Positions 8,731-16,067 of a DNA stretch of 33,857 nucleotides are shown one piece after another. Origin of the DNA: Alistipes sp. (lineage in GTDB: Bacteria > Bacteroidota > Bacteroidia > Bacteroidales > Rikenellaceae); assembly GCA_017505725.1 (NCBI GenBank), contig JAFVOR010000023.1, positions 1 through 33,857 of the forward strand, written 5' to 3'. Positions within the stretch are counted from its first letter, which is position 1, and every line of letters begins with the position of its first letter. Under the pieces are notes generated by a model that worked only from the letters and a program-made list of their open reading frames with translations, made no database searches and had not been told where the DNA came from. Both the position numbers and the translations under genes were made by a program.

Positions 8731-9930
8731 ATGAAGAGATTATTCTTAGCAGTTGCATTGGCAGGACTCTGTTTTGTTAATGCCGATGCACAGAAGAAGG
8801 TGCCCGAGACGGTAAATCTTATGCCAAGCGTAAATCGCCGTATCGAGATTATACTTCCGCAGGTGAATGGTTTGAATGTCTACAAGGCTGACCTTCACAC
8901 CCACTCTATCTATTCGGATGCGGAACTCACACCCGAGCAGCGTGTTAAAGAGGCTTGGTTGGACGGTCTTGATGTCTTTGCTATGACAGACCATATCGAG
9001 GTGCGTCGTCACGAGCCCAATATGCTCAAGTTCCTGAAGGGCTACAATGGCGGTGTTGCCAAGAAGGCAGAGAATAACTACATCCACTACAAAGCGGGCA
9101 CAGAGAAGGGTATTTTGGCAGACATTAACCTCGCTACCAAGTTAACCTTGAAGAGCGCAAAGAGCTATGGCGAGAACATTCTGATTATCCCGGGCTGCGA
9201 GATCACTCGCAACCCATTGACAATCGGACACTACAACGCACTCTTCACAACCGACAACAACACCATCTACGATCCGGATCCGATGCAGGCACTTCGCAAT
9301 GCAAAGAAGCAGGGTGCGCTCATCACACACAACCACCCGGGATGGCGACGCAAGACTTGCGATATGACCGAGTTCGAGAAGCAGGCCTATGCCGAGGGGC
9401 TGATCGATGGCGTAGAGATTATGAACGGAGCATCGTTCTACCCTACCGCGATGCAGCGTTGTGTCGACAAGAAGCTCTATATGCTCGGTTGTACCGATAT
9501 TCACGGACTCACAGACTCGTATCGCAATAGCGGCGTATTCCGCACAATGACCTTTATCTTTGCCAAGGAGAACACATCCAAAGCAATCCGCAAGGCATTG
9601 GAGAAGGGAATGACTCTTGCATATTGTGTAGGCAACATTGCAGGTGATGCAAAACTGTTGCAGGACTTCTTCAAGGCATCTGTTAGCTGCAAGCTTCTCT
9701 ATAGTAGCAGCAAAGGTAAAACAACCTACGCGCTCACAAATAGCACTTCGATTGCCTATAAGATAAAGTTCGGCAAGTACAATTTGGAGATTCCACCATT
9801 CCAGACCATCACCCTCGGTGTCAGCAAGGGTAAGGATGGAAAGGAGAAGGATTTGGCATTCTACGTAACAAATATGTGGGAGGTCGGCTACAAGAATCCT
9901 AAGATTGTCTACAAGGCAATGGCTAAGTAG
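8731..9930 (+). CDS. Exported PHP-domain metallo-phosphoesterase, array copy 7
   Basis: The 399-aa protein starts at the ATG at 8731. The in-frame TTG at 8725 would add only two residues ahead of a normal signal peptide (MKRLF to NADA, mature QKKVP). Ligands H56xH58, TD87H88, E157, H167, H200/H202 and D256xH258 are intact. The motif after HxH is YSDAE, whereas every other copy has YSDG. It is closest to copies 1 and 6; DPDPxQ and NAKKQGALI are nearly as in copy 1, at the opposite end of the array. It ends the array and is followed by an 18-bp-stem hairpin. Function is inferred from the fold; the substrate is unknown. Confidence 0.9.
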   Translation: MKRLFLAVALAGLCFVNADAQKKVPETVNLMPSVNRRIEIILPQVNGLNVYKADLHTHSIYSDAELTPEQRVKEAWLDGLDVFAMTDHIEVRRHEPNMLKFLKGYNGGVAKKAENNYIHYKAGTEKGILADINLATKLTLKSAKSYGENILIIPGCEITRNPLTIGHYNALFTTDNNTIYDPDPMQALRNAKKQGALITHNHPGWRRKTCDMTEFEKQAYAEGLIDGVEIMNGASFYPTAMQRCVDKKLYMLGCTDIHGLTDSYRNSGVFRTMTFIFAKENTSKAIRKALEKGMTLAYCVGNIAGDAKLLQDFFKASVSCKLLYSSSKGKTTYALTNSTSIAYKIKFGKYNLEIPPFQTITLGVSKGKDGKEKDLAFYVTNMWEVGYKNPKIVYKAMAK

Positions 9931-9947
9931 CAAGACGAATGAATTGA

Positions 9948-9989
9948 ACAGAAGAGGCGTATGCAGTCGTTTGCATACGCCTCTTCTGT
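9948..9989. terminator. Strong hairpin terminator closing the PHP array
   Basis: A perfect 18-bp stem (9948-9965 with 9972-9989, core GAGGCGTATGCA) has a 6-base loop. It sits 17 bases after the stop of PHP copy 7 and just beyond the end of the convergent alkD-like gene, so it can serve both strands. No long T run follows on either side. Confidence 0.75.
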
Positions 9990-10004
9990 ATCTGCACAAA
10001 TGGT

Positions 10005-10622
10005 CTACTCTACTCGCCAAGCAATCTCCTCTTTTAGGAGCTGGGATGTTGGGTTGTCAGGCAAGTTTGCAAGTAGCTCTTTGATTGCCTCATCGGCAAG
10101 ATTTATCGCAAGTGCAGTAGCACCTTGTGCCACAAGGCGATTGTCTGGGTGGTTGGCTACCGCACGCAACAGAGCATTAACCACGACCGTCTGCCCCACT
10201 CCACTATTGCGAGCCGCCGAGAGCAAGGCGCAGTATGCGAGTAGCGGACTCTCTAACTCGCACCAAGCGGTAAGCAACTTGTCGATATCGGCGATGCGTG
10301 AAAGGAGTGCGTGTGAGGCCTGCTCGGCAACCTCCGAGTTGATTATGCCCGAAGCCCAAAAGTCAAAATCTGCAACATCCACCTGCTCCGCATCAGCTAT
10401 CCACAACGCTACAAGTCGCACCTCGCGGATATTCTCGGTATAGAATGACTTGGCAAGCTCGTGGTCGGTGCCTATCTCGCGTGCAAGGTTACGAATAGCG
10501 TAGATCTGCACACCATAGTTGCGCTCATAGTCCTCGCCAAAGTAGCGCATAGTATCGAGCGCAGCACCATTCATCTCCTTGCGAAGACGATAGAGCAAAA
10601 GTCGTTTTTTCTGCTCCAACAT
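10005..10622 (-). CDS. DNA alkylation repair protein, AlkD-like HEAT-repeat family
   Basis: The 205-aa all-alpha protein resembles AlkD-type DNA glycosylases, which remove cationic alkylated purines such as 3- and 7-methylpurines without flipping the base. Family features seen are the YGVQIYAIRNLAREIG motif after the first helices (residues about 34-50), the LAKSFYTENIREVRLVALWI helix pair, and regularly spaced helices to the C-terminus. The catalytic aspartate and tryptophan of AlkD could not be placed with certainty, so activity is unproven. The upstream DUF4831 gene ends 7 bases before its start, so the two are probably one transcript. It converges with the PHP array. Confidence 0.75.
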   Translation of the reverse strand: MLEQKKRLLLYRLRKEMNGAALDTMRYFGEDYERNYGVQIYAIRNLAREIGTDHELAKSFYTENIREVRLVALWIADAEQVDVADFDFWASGIINSEVAEQASHALLSRIADIDKLLTAWCELESPLLAYCALLSAARNSGVGQTVVVNALLRAVANHPDNRLVAQGATALAINLADEAIKELLANLPDNPTSQLLKEEIAWRVE

Positions 10623-10629
10623 AACTCAA

Positions 10630-11481
10630 CTATTTGATAGGCAGTGCTGTAACGCTCTTTCCGTATAGCGACGATGCGAAATCAAGCTCATCCAACAGCG
10701 TGGCCTCGCCAATGAGCGAACTCTTCGATTGCGGCACAATAAGGTAATCGGCAGATACCTTATCCTTTGGTCCGAGAGGCTTCAACTCTGCATACTCCTT
10801 GTGCTTTGCTGTCTCGACCTTCACGACAATAGGTCTGCCCGACAAGTCATCAGTCGGCACAATGCCCACCTTGTCGCTGAATCTGCAAACCATATACTCA
10901 TTCTTGTCGGGAGTAATAGTAACATTGAATGTATAGAGCTGCTCCGAAACACTCTTCGAGCCATAGAACATATCGAGATACTCTCTCTCCATTCGTGCAA
11001 TCTCGTCAAGAGCGGCTTTGAGTCCCGCGCCAAAAACATTCTCGCCGGCCTCGCCTGTAATCAAATCGAGACGATGCTTGCGCAACGAGAACAAGAGTTC
11101 GGCAGTTGCTGCAGCCTGCTCCTCGGTGGTCTGCGCAGTAGCATTAAGTCGATTTGTCGAGAGTGGCAGGGCGTAAGGCTCCTGCGCGACCTTCGGCGCG
11201 ACCTTCTCTGCCGTGCCAAGCGCCAAACGACCATCAATCAACTCAATCGATGAGTACTCCGACAATGTCGCACGCTTACCGAGATACTTCTGGGCGTAAC
11301 GGGCATAGATGCCGGGCGTGAACTGCTCGGTTGCAACACGGAGTGTCACATTCACCACTACGGGATCGACCTCGGCTACTACCGCCACACCTTTGCTATC
11401 ATATAATCCGGCCTTTATTGTCTGTGCAGAGCTCGTTGCAGCGAGAGCCACAAGAGCCAAAATTGCAAAAAATCTCTTCAT
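10630..11481 (-). CDS. DUF4831 family exported protein
   Basis: The 283-aa protein has an N-terminal signal peptide (MKRFFAILALVALAATSSAQ). Features typical of DUF4831 in Bacteroidales are the early beta strands ending in VNVTLRVATEQFTPGIYARY, the YAQKYLG motif near residue 60, and a central AATAELLFSLRKHRLDLITG segment. A helical region around residues 140-190 includes EREYLDMFYG, followed by more beta structure. No enzymatic residues are recognised and the family has no known function. It precedes the alkD-like gene by 7 bases. Assignment is from memory of the family's sequence pattern. Confidence 0.75.
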   Translation of the reverse strand: MKRFFAILALVALAATSSAQTIKAGLYDSKGVAVVAEVDPVVVNVTLRVATEQFTPGIYARYAQKYLGKRATLSEYSSIELIDGRLALGTAEKVAPKVAQEPYALPLSTNRLNATAQTTEEQAAATAELLFSLRKHRLDLITGEAGENVFGAGLKAALDEIARMEREYLDMFYGSKSVSEQLYTFNVTITPDKNEYMVCRFSDKVGIVPTDDLSGRPIVVKVETAKHKEYAELKPLGPKDKVSADYLIVPQSKSSLIGEATLLDELDFASSLYGKSVTALPIK

Positions 11482-11526
11482 AACTTTTTAGTTTAGTAAT
11501 TATATAGTTTAGTATTGTAAAGAAAT

Positions 11527-11698
11527 CGTCATTCCGAAGGAGCGTAGCGACTGTGGGAGCGCTGCGATTAAGCCGAGAGCAAAGGGTGCTTGCATACTTT
11601 GCCGAGGCGAAGCAGTGAAGACCGAAGGTCAATCTCCCATATTGTTATTAAATAAAAAGCGGGAGATTGCCACGAGCCTAACGGCTCTCGCAATGACG
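11527..11698. repeat. 172-bp palindromic dispersed-type repeat (CGTCATT ... AATGACG)
   Basis: The segment between DUF4831 and trmN6 is bounded by CGTCATT (11527-11533) and its exact complement AATGACG (11692-11698). Inside, CAATCTCCC (11630-11638) and GGGAGATTG (11661-11669) form a 9-bp stem, and GAGCCTAACGGCTC is a further palindrome. Sequences with GTCATTGCGAG and GCAATCTCCC ends are a common kind of dispersed noncoding repeat in bacterial genomes. It contains no credible gene. The rest of 11482-11778 shows only two copies of TAGTTTAGTA near 11490-11513, upstream of the DUF4831 gene. Confidence 0.65.
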
Positions 11699-11778
11699 CA
11701 CTTGTTTATTACAACAACACTGAACCATATAATTCTTTTGGTTTTCTGCTACGAAGGTACGCTTTTTATCGCTGATTA

Positions 11779-12477
11779 TCAAAATTTAAGATAAAAATCT
11801 TTTGTCAGTGCCCGGTAGTCGTCGGTATAGTCGCCTCGTCTACCCTTCTCTATCGCAATGGATTCGAGCGCTATCGTCTTTGTTTTCTGCTTGGCAAACT
11901 CCGCCATAACGCGCTTTACCGCACCACCCTCAATTGGATGCACATCGCACCTACGCACAACATTCAACTGCGTAATTGTCAGATACTTTTCGAACTCCGA
12001 CACAGGCAGAATCAGGGCAAACCTACCCTCTTCTGCAAGAAGTCGAGTCACCGCATTATCCAACTCCTCGAAGGTCAAATCCTGGGTATGACGCGCGGTC
12101 GAACGCTTTGCATCGGGAGGCAACAACGAATCGACGAAGTATGGCGGATTCGACACAATCAAGTCGAACTTTTCGAGTGGAGAGTACTCTTGCACCGCAG
12201 TTTGTTCCACCCCGAGACGCTCTGCCCAAGGCGAGGCATCGAAGTTCGCTCTTGCTCTTTTGGTTGCGGTTTCGTCAATCTCAACAGCGTAGATCTGCGC
12301 CTCTGTATTGCGTTGCGCCATCTGCAGAGCAATCACACCCGTACCTGTGCCTATGTCGAGAATGCGGTTCGCCCCATCGCAATCTGCCCACGCACCAAGC
12401 AATACACCATCGGTGCCGACCTTCATCGCCACATCATCCTGCTCTACTGCAAACTGCTTGAACTTAAAACCGGACAT
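11779..12477 (-). CDS. trmN6: tRNA1(Val) (adenine37-N6)-methyltransferase
   Basis: This SAM-dependent enzyme methylates N6 of A37 in tRNA1(Val) (YfiC/TrmN6 family). The 232-aa protein carries the SAM loop DIGTGTG (residues 41-47), the acidic ribose-binding VEIDE (about 65-69) and the catalytic NPPY (110-113). The family stretch PPDAKRSTARHTQDLTFEEL follows. The start is placed at MSGFKFKQF (12477), which aligns with the family start; an upstream ATG at 12510 would add 11 residues encoded by repeated DNA (two copies of TTAGCCATT). It is a single gene with no co-directional partner. The 33 bases upstream are low-complexity. Confidence 0.9.
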   Translation of the reverse strand: MSGFKFKQFAVEQDDVAMKVGTDGVLLGAWADCDGANRILDIGTGTGVIALQMAQRNTEAQIYAVEIDETATKRARANFDASPWAERLGVEQTAVQEYSPLEKFDLIVSNPPYFVDSLLPPDAKRSTARHTQDLTFEELDNAVTRLLAEEGRFALILPVSEFEKYLTITQLNVVRRCDVHPIEGGAVKRVMAEFAKQKTKTIALESIAIEKGRRGDYTDDYRALTKDFYLKF

Positions 12478-12529
12478 AAATTTTGCTATTAGCCATTGGC
12501 CTTTAGCCATTAGCTTTGCAAAATTAGCA

Positions 12530-12720
12530 AAAAACGGAAAACGAAAAACGGAAAACGGAAAACTTTTTGACTTTGCGCCAAATAGTAACGGCTATTAAGG
12601 GCTAGTAACGGCTATTAAGGGCCATTAAGGGAGGCGCAGAAAAATGCGTGCGAACCTTACTTGCCGTTACTTGCCGTTACTCACCCTTAAAAATTAAATC
12701 GCACGCCACTTGCTCAATCG
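12530..12720. repeat. Noncoding repeat cluster: AACGG tract, period-10 minisatellite and inverted repeat
   Basis: Three simple-repeat blocks follow one another. About 12530-12562 has repeated GGAAAACGG/AAAAACGG. From 12582 to 12630 there are five period-10 units alternating TAGTAACGGC and TATTAAGGGC. From 12654 to 12690 the units read TTACTTGCCG, complementary in style to the previous block. GCGTGCGA (12646-12653) and TCGCACGC (12699-12706) bracket the last block as an 8-bp inverted repeat. Together with the leader downstream this accounts for the 546 bases without a gene between trmN6 and 13024. Confidence 0.7.
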
Positions 12721-12740
12721 AAAATAAATTTCTAAATTTG
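12710..12740 (+). promoter_or_regulatory. Promoter upstream of the orphan membrane gene
   Basis: TAAATTTG at 12733-12740 fits TAnnTTTG. TTGC at 12710-12713 is a partial -33 box at 19-base spacing. The transcript would start near 12747, about 277 bases ahead of the gene at 13024, giving an unusually long leader. Confidence 0.5.
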
Positions 12741-12746
12741 TGGTGC

Positions 12747-12920
12747 AGTCATCGGATTGCTGACATATAGAAAGTGTTTTTCGCACTCCTTTGTGATAAA
12801 ATTTGGCGATTTTACGAAAACAGGGAAGCAATTACACTCATTTCTTGTTTAGTTGTGGATATTGCACCATTCTTGGTGCATACCCCATACTATTCAAGTG
12901 TGGGGCATTGTTTATTTGTT
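12747..12920 (+). ncRNA. Candidate structured leader or small RNA
   Basis: Starting at the predicted transcription start there are successive hairpins: GTCA/TGAC (12748-12764), TAAAAT/ATTTTA (about 12797-12815), TGCACC/GGTGCA (12863-12880), and CCCCATAC paired with GTGTGGGG (12883-12905), followed by a T-rich run near 12908-12917. The last looks like a terminator, so a free RNA of about 170 nt is possible. No known riboswitch or 6S consensus was recognised. Confidence 0.3.
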
Positions 12921-13023
12921 TTCGGGTTACGCCAAATACCTATCACAAGATAAACGAAATCAACCTCACACTTTCTTTTTATATTAACCGCACATTCGAG
13001 GTTGGTGGGCAAAAAAGATTGAT

Positions 13024-13623
13024 ATGGCAAAGAGTCTATTCGATGAAATGCTACGAAGCGCAGCAAATCAATTTGCAAGAGATGGGGGCAAGGTATTGAG
13101 CAATGCAGTGTATGGGGACTCTCATTCCACACCGCTTCGCAGGGTTGGAGGAAGCAATAACGCCCGAGGAGTATCAACTTCAAGTGAGAATGGAGAAGAT
13201 ATATCAGCAGAAGATATGCGTCAATGGTGCATAGAAAATGGAATGTACCTCAAGATATCACGTACTGCTGTATCTCAAGTTGTAGGAATAGCAATAATTG
13301 GTGCAATACCTATGTTGGTAACAGGAATAGTATGTGGACCTGCATTTCTATTTGCTTCCCTTCGTCGTATTTGGTACTTCTTTACTGCTGATGCTCAATA
13401 TGCCAGGCGAGCAATGATTGCCAACAAAATTCCAGACAAAAGATATTCACTAGGTTATAGAATTGAAGGCTATCGCAAAGGATATGAGATAATAGAGATT
13501 CCTCCGACGATACGGGAAAGACTATGGCATTTGCTGATTGCTTTTATATATGCATTAATCGGCATTGGTATTATTTATTGGAACTATATAGCATTCGAAT
13601 ACATAAACAGTATAGAGGCATAA
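13024..13623 (+). CDS. Orphan two-TM membrane protein of unknown function
   Basis: I do not recognise this 199-aa protein. Residues 1-60 are hydrophilic and rich in Ser, Gly and Asn (SLFDEMLRSAANQFARDGG, then a low-complexity SNNARGVSTSSENGE linker). A long hydrophobic segment spans about 84-113 and a second about 167-190. Between them is a basic stretch (RRIW near 114-117, AQYARRAMIANKIPDKRYSLGYRIEGYRKGYE). The gene is visibly AT-richer than its neighbours, with AGA and ATA codons rare elsewhere here. It lies alone between repeat clusters and is followed by a hairpin terminator. These points suggest recent acquisition, though function and family remain open. Confidence 0.7.
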   Translation: MAKSLFDEMLRSAANQFARDGGKVLSNAVYGDSHSTPLRRVGGSNNARGVSTSSENGEDISAEDMRQWCIENGMYLKISRTAVSQVVGIAIIGAIPMLVTGIVCGPAFLFASLRRIWYFFTADAQYARRAMIANKIPDKRYSLGYRIEGYRKGYEIIEIPPTIRERLWHLLIAFIYALIGIGIIYWNYIAFEYINSIEA

Positions 13624-13632
13624 TTGAAAAGT

Positions 13633-13664
13633 ATCGCCGAGCAGAATCTGCTCGGCGATCGTTT
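13633..13664 (+). terminator. Terminator of the orphan membrane gene
   Basis: ATCGCCGAGCAG (13633-13644) pairs with CTGCTCGGCGAT (13648-13659) in a perfect 12-bp stem with a 3-base loop, followed by CGTTTT. It lies 10 bases after the stop codon. Confidence 0.8.
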
Positions 13665-13696
13665 TCCGCTTTCCACTTTCCGTTTTCCGCTTCCAT

Positions 13697-13819
13697 AAAA
13701 GTCGTATAACAAGTGCTATTTTGAAGCTGCTCGCAGGGTGGGAAAGCGGAGTTTACTGGGCGTAAATGAGCATTTCCCACCCAAGGCAGATGCCAAAAGA
13801 GCCTTGTTAGACGACTTTT
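13697..13819. repeat. 123-bp giant imperfect palindrome with 17-bp terminal inverted repeats
   Basis: AAAAGTCGTATAACAAG (13697-13713) is repeated inverted at 13803-13819 with one mismatch. The arms stay similar for nearly 50 bases each, ending in GGGTGGGAAA (13736-13745) against TTTCCCACCC (13773-13782), around a loop of about 27 bases. The element lies between the convergent orphan gene and the TIGR02757 gene, 5 bases from the latter's stop. It has the size and build of a small nonautonomous mobile or REP-like element; no target duplication was identified. Confidence 0.65.
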
Positions 13820-13824
13820 GGCCG

Positions 13825-14613
13825 CTATTTCAGGAAGCCTTCGATACCGGCTCCGAAAAGGGCGAAGTCATACTTTACGGGATCATCTGCATCGTGCTGA
13901 CGGAGGGCAGAGGTTATCTCGGCAACCGCCTTCCAGTCGTTGGAGTTGCGAGTGAGCAAGCCCAAGGCTCTACCCATATTACCCGTATGAACATCCAACG
14001 GAAGATACAAAGCCGACTGCGGTATGCGGTGCCACAAGCCGAAATCGACGCCACGATTATCTTGGCGTACAAACCAACGGAAATACATATTGAGTCGCTT
14101 GCACGATGCGCCCTTTGCGATAGACGAGAGGTGTTTCTCGCAGTGTGTGCAGTGTTCAGCCTCGAAAAACTCTCGACGCAGTTCCGCCAGAACTCGCTCT
14201 ATCGAGCCTTCGCGCTCGTACAATCCCTGCACCGCCTCACCTACGCTACCCCACTTCGAGCAGAGTCCTCGCAGTGCGAGAATAAAATCGGTGAAATCTT
14301 GTCCATTGAATGTACGGTGCACATAGCGCAAAAGTGGTCGCAAATCCTCTTCGGATGCACCCATCGTAAAGTCGAACGGGGCATTATCCATCATCTCCAC
14401 CATTCGGCGAGCACTCTTCACTATCGCCTTGCGGTTGCCCCACGCTATGGTTGCTGCAAGAAAGCCTGCTATCTCCTTATCCTCGGTGCGCTCAAACGAA
14501 TGTGGAATGCTGATGGGATCGGCCTCGATAAACTCCACTCGATTGTAGCGATCGTGGAGAGTCTCAAGCAGTTCGTGCAGCTCCTCAAACGAAAGATTAG
14601 AGTATCTGTCCAT
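13825..14613 (-). CDS. TIGR02757 family protein (DUF2400)
   Basis: The 262-aa protein of unknown function is widespread in Bacteroidota and some other phyla. The family's hallmark DPISIPHSF lies at about residues 32-40, followed by [22 protein letters not shown] (about 47-68) and PFDF. The C-terminal part has [24 protein letters not shown] and a [16 protein letters not shown] segment. That combination, Lys in the first and Asp in VHT, resembles the helix-hairpin-helix DNA glycosylase layout, so a nucleic-acid role has some support but is inference. Its start overlaps the end of the upstream ABC ATPase gene by 17 bases. It is the last gene of the coaE-folP operon. Confidence 0.88.
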   Translation of the reverse strand: MDRYSNLSFEELHELLETLHDRYNRVEFIEADPISIPHSFERTEDKEIAGFLAATIAWGNRKAIVKSARRMVEMMDNAPFDFTMGASEEDLRPLLRYVHRTFNGQDFTDFILALRGLCSKWGSVGEAVQGLYEREGSIERVLAELRREFFEAEHCTHCEKHLSSIAKGASCKRLNMYFRWFVRQDNRGVDFGLWHRIPQSALYLPLDVHTGNMGRALGLLTRNSNDWKAVAEITSALRQHDADDPVKYDFALFGAGIEGFLK

Positions 14614-15253
14614 CTCTCATAACAATTTTGCGGTCAGCCATTTCAGCCAATTTCTCATCGTGAGTTACCATAATGATGGTTTGACCGAATTTCTCGCGGA
14701 CATCGAAAAGCAGACGCTGAATCTCGTCACGATTGTGAGTATCAAGATTACCTGTAGGCTCATCGGCAAAGATAACCGATGGGCGATTGATCAATGCTCG
14801 GGCAATGGCCACTCGTTGTTGCTCGCCACCCGAAAGTTGTGCTGGTTTGTGGTCGGCACGCTCGGAGAGTCCAACTGCATCGAGCAACTCCAATGCTCGT
14901 TGCTCTGCCTCCTTGCGCTTTGCGCCACCGATGAGTGCCGGCATCATCACATTCTCTATTGCCGAGAACTCCGGCAGAAGGTTGTGGAACTGAAAGACAA
15001 AACCAATATGGCAGTTACGAAATTCGGCGGTGCGTTTCTCGTTCAAGCTCAATACTTTAGTGCCCGCAATCTCAACCTCACCACTATCTGCCTCGAGAAG
15101 CGTTCCCATTATCTGCAGGAGTGTGGTCTTGCCCGCTCCACTTGCACCGACAATCGAAACAATCTCGCCCTTGGCGACCTCGAGCGACACACCCTTGAGC
15201 ACCTCCAAATCGCCAAAACTTTTGCGTATGTTACTAACCTTTATCATTTTCAC
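14597..15253 (-). CDS. LolD/MacB-type ABC transporter ATP-binding protein
   Basis: The 218-aa ATPase subunit carries Walker A GASGAGKT (36-43), a Q-loop in [13 protein letters not shown] (86-98), signature LSGGEQQ (140-146) and Walker B VIFADEP (160-166). VTHD follows near the C-terminus. [10 protein letters not shown] and the GNLDT after Walker B are typical of the LolD/MacB/FtsE class, which power extraction of lipoproteins or other molecules from the inner membrane. No LolC/LolE permease is in the window, so the partner must lie elsewhere; Bacteroidota commonly keep them apart. It overlaps folP by 20 bases and the TIGR02757 gene by 17. A start two codons downstream (15247) is possible. Confidence 0.88.
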   Translation of the reverse strand: MKMIKVSNIRKSFGDLEVLKGVSLEVAKGEIVSIVGASGAGKTTLLQIMGTLLEADSGEVEIAGTKVLSLNEKRTAEFRNCHIGFVFQFHNLLPEFSAIENVMMPALIGGAKRKEAEQRALELLDAVGLSERADHKPAQLSGGEQQRVAIARALINRPSVIFADEPTGNLDTHNRDEIQRLLFDVREKFGQTIIMVTHDEKLAEMADRKIVMRDGQIL

Positions 15254-16067
15254 TGAATCTTTCGTATAACTGCAATGTCTGCACCGCCTCGGCTACATCG
15301 TGCACGCGCAAGAGTGTAGCACCCTGACGCAACGCCTCCCAATGTACCGCCTGAGTTGGTGCAAGAGCCTTGTCTGGAGTAATTCCAAGTGGCTTATATA
15401 TCATCGACTTACGCGACACTCCAACCAAAAGAGGTTGACCAAATCTGCCCAGAGCGTGCAATCCTGCAAGCAGTTCGTAGTTCTGCTCCACCGTCTTGGC
15501 AAAACCAAATCCGGGGTCTAATGCAATGCGACAACGCTCGATTCCTGCCTGCTCCATCGCCGAAAGTCGCTGTTGCAACTCGGATACCACCTCCGCAACA
15601 ACATTGTTGTAGCACGCTTGCGACTGCATTGTCTGTGGCGTGCCTCGCATATGCATAGCTATATATGGCAACTTCAACTTCGCCACGACACTCAACATAT
15701 CGGCATCACCCAAGCCACCCGTGATATCATTAACGACAACCTCGCCATACTTATCAAAGGCTCTGCGGACTACCTCGGAGCGAAATGTATCGACCGATAT
15801 TGCAACACTCTTAGCCACCTCTTGGGTAGCCGAAAGTGCCATATCGACTCTGCTCCACTCCTCCTCCAACGAGACCTCGTCAGCATCGGGGCGAGAGGAG
15901 TATCCTCCGATATCGACAATAGCAGCACCCTCTTTCAGCACCTGTTCCACACGCTCGGCAATCGCTCTGTGCGACTGCGTGCGCGAGGCAGCATAGAAAG
16001 AGTCGGGCGTGGCATTTACTATTGCCATCACGCCCCTCTGCCACAATATCTCATCGAGTCTACTCAT
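15234..16067 (-). CDS. folP: Dihydropteroate synthase
   Basis: This folate-pathway enzyme condenses p-aminobenzoate with the pterin pyrophosphate to give dihydropteroate, and is the sulfonamide target. The 277-aa TIM barrel retains VNATPDSF (17-24), [15 protein letters not shown] (52-66), [15 protein letters not shown], the DPGFGFAKT loop and GVSRKS. A C-terminal RVHDV follows, the pterin-phosphate site. Many homologues have GGEST(R)PG where this one has GGYSSRPD; the key Ser and Arg remain. It overlaps coaE by 8 bases upstream and the ABC ATPase by 20 downstream, so translation is probably coupled along the operon. Confidence 0.94.
   Translation of the reverse strand: MSRLDEILWQRGVMAIVNATPDSFYAASRTQSHRAIAERVEQVLKEGAAIVDIGGYSSRPDADEVSLEEEWSRVDMALSATQEVAKSVAISVDTFRSEVVRRAFDKYGEVVVNDITGGLGDADMLSVVAKLKLPYIAMHMRGTPQTMQSQACYNNVVAEVVSELQQRLSAMEQAGIERCRIALDPGFGFAKTVEQNYELLAGLHALGRFGQPLLVGVSRKSMIYKPLGITPDKALAPTQAVHWEALRQGATLLRVHDVAEAVQTLQLYERFSENDKG

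Noticed and set aside
12803..13099. 98-codon plus-strand frame across the leader of the orphan gene
   Set aside because: It crosses several hairpins and overlaps the better-supported start at 13024 in another frame; no family features.
11527..13819. CRISPR array or insertion sequence in the repeat-rich intergenic regions
   Set aside because: The repeats are contiguous without spacers, no cas gene or transposase is present, and the palindromes are too short to encode one.
13738..14622. 294-codon plus-strand frame over the palindrome and the TIGR02757 gene
   Set aside because: It starts inside the 123-bp palindrome and lies antisense to a clear TIGR02757 protein.
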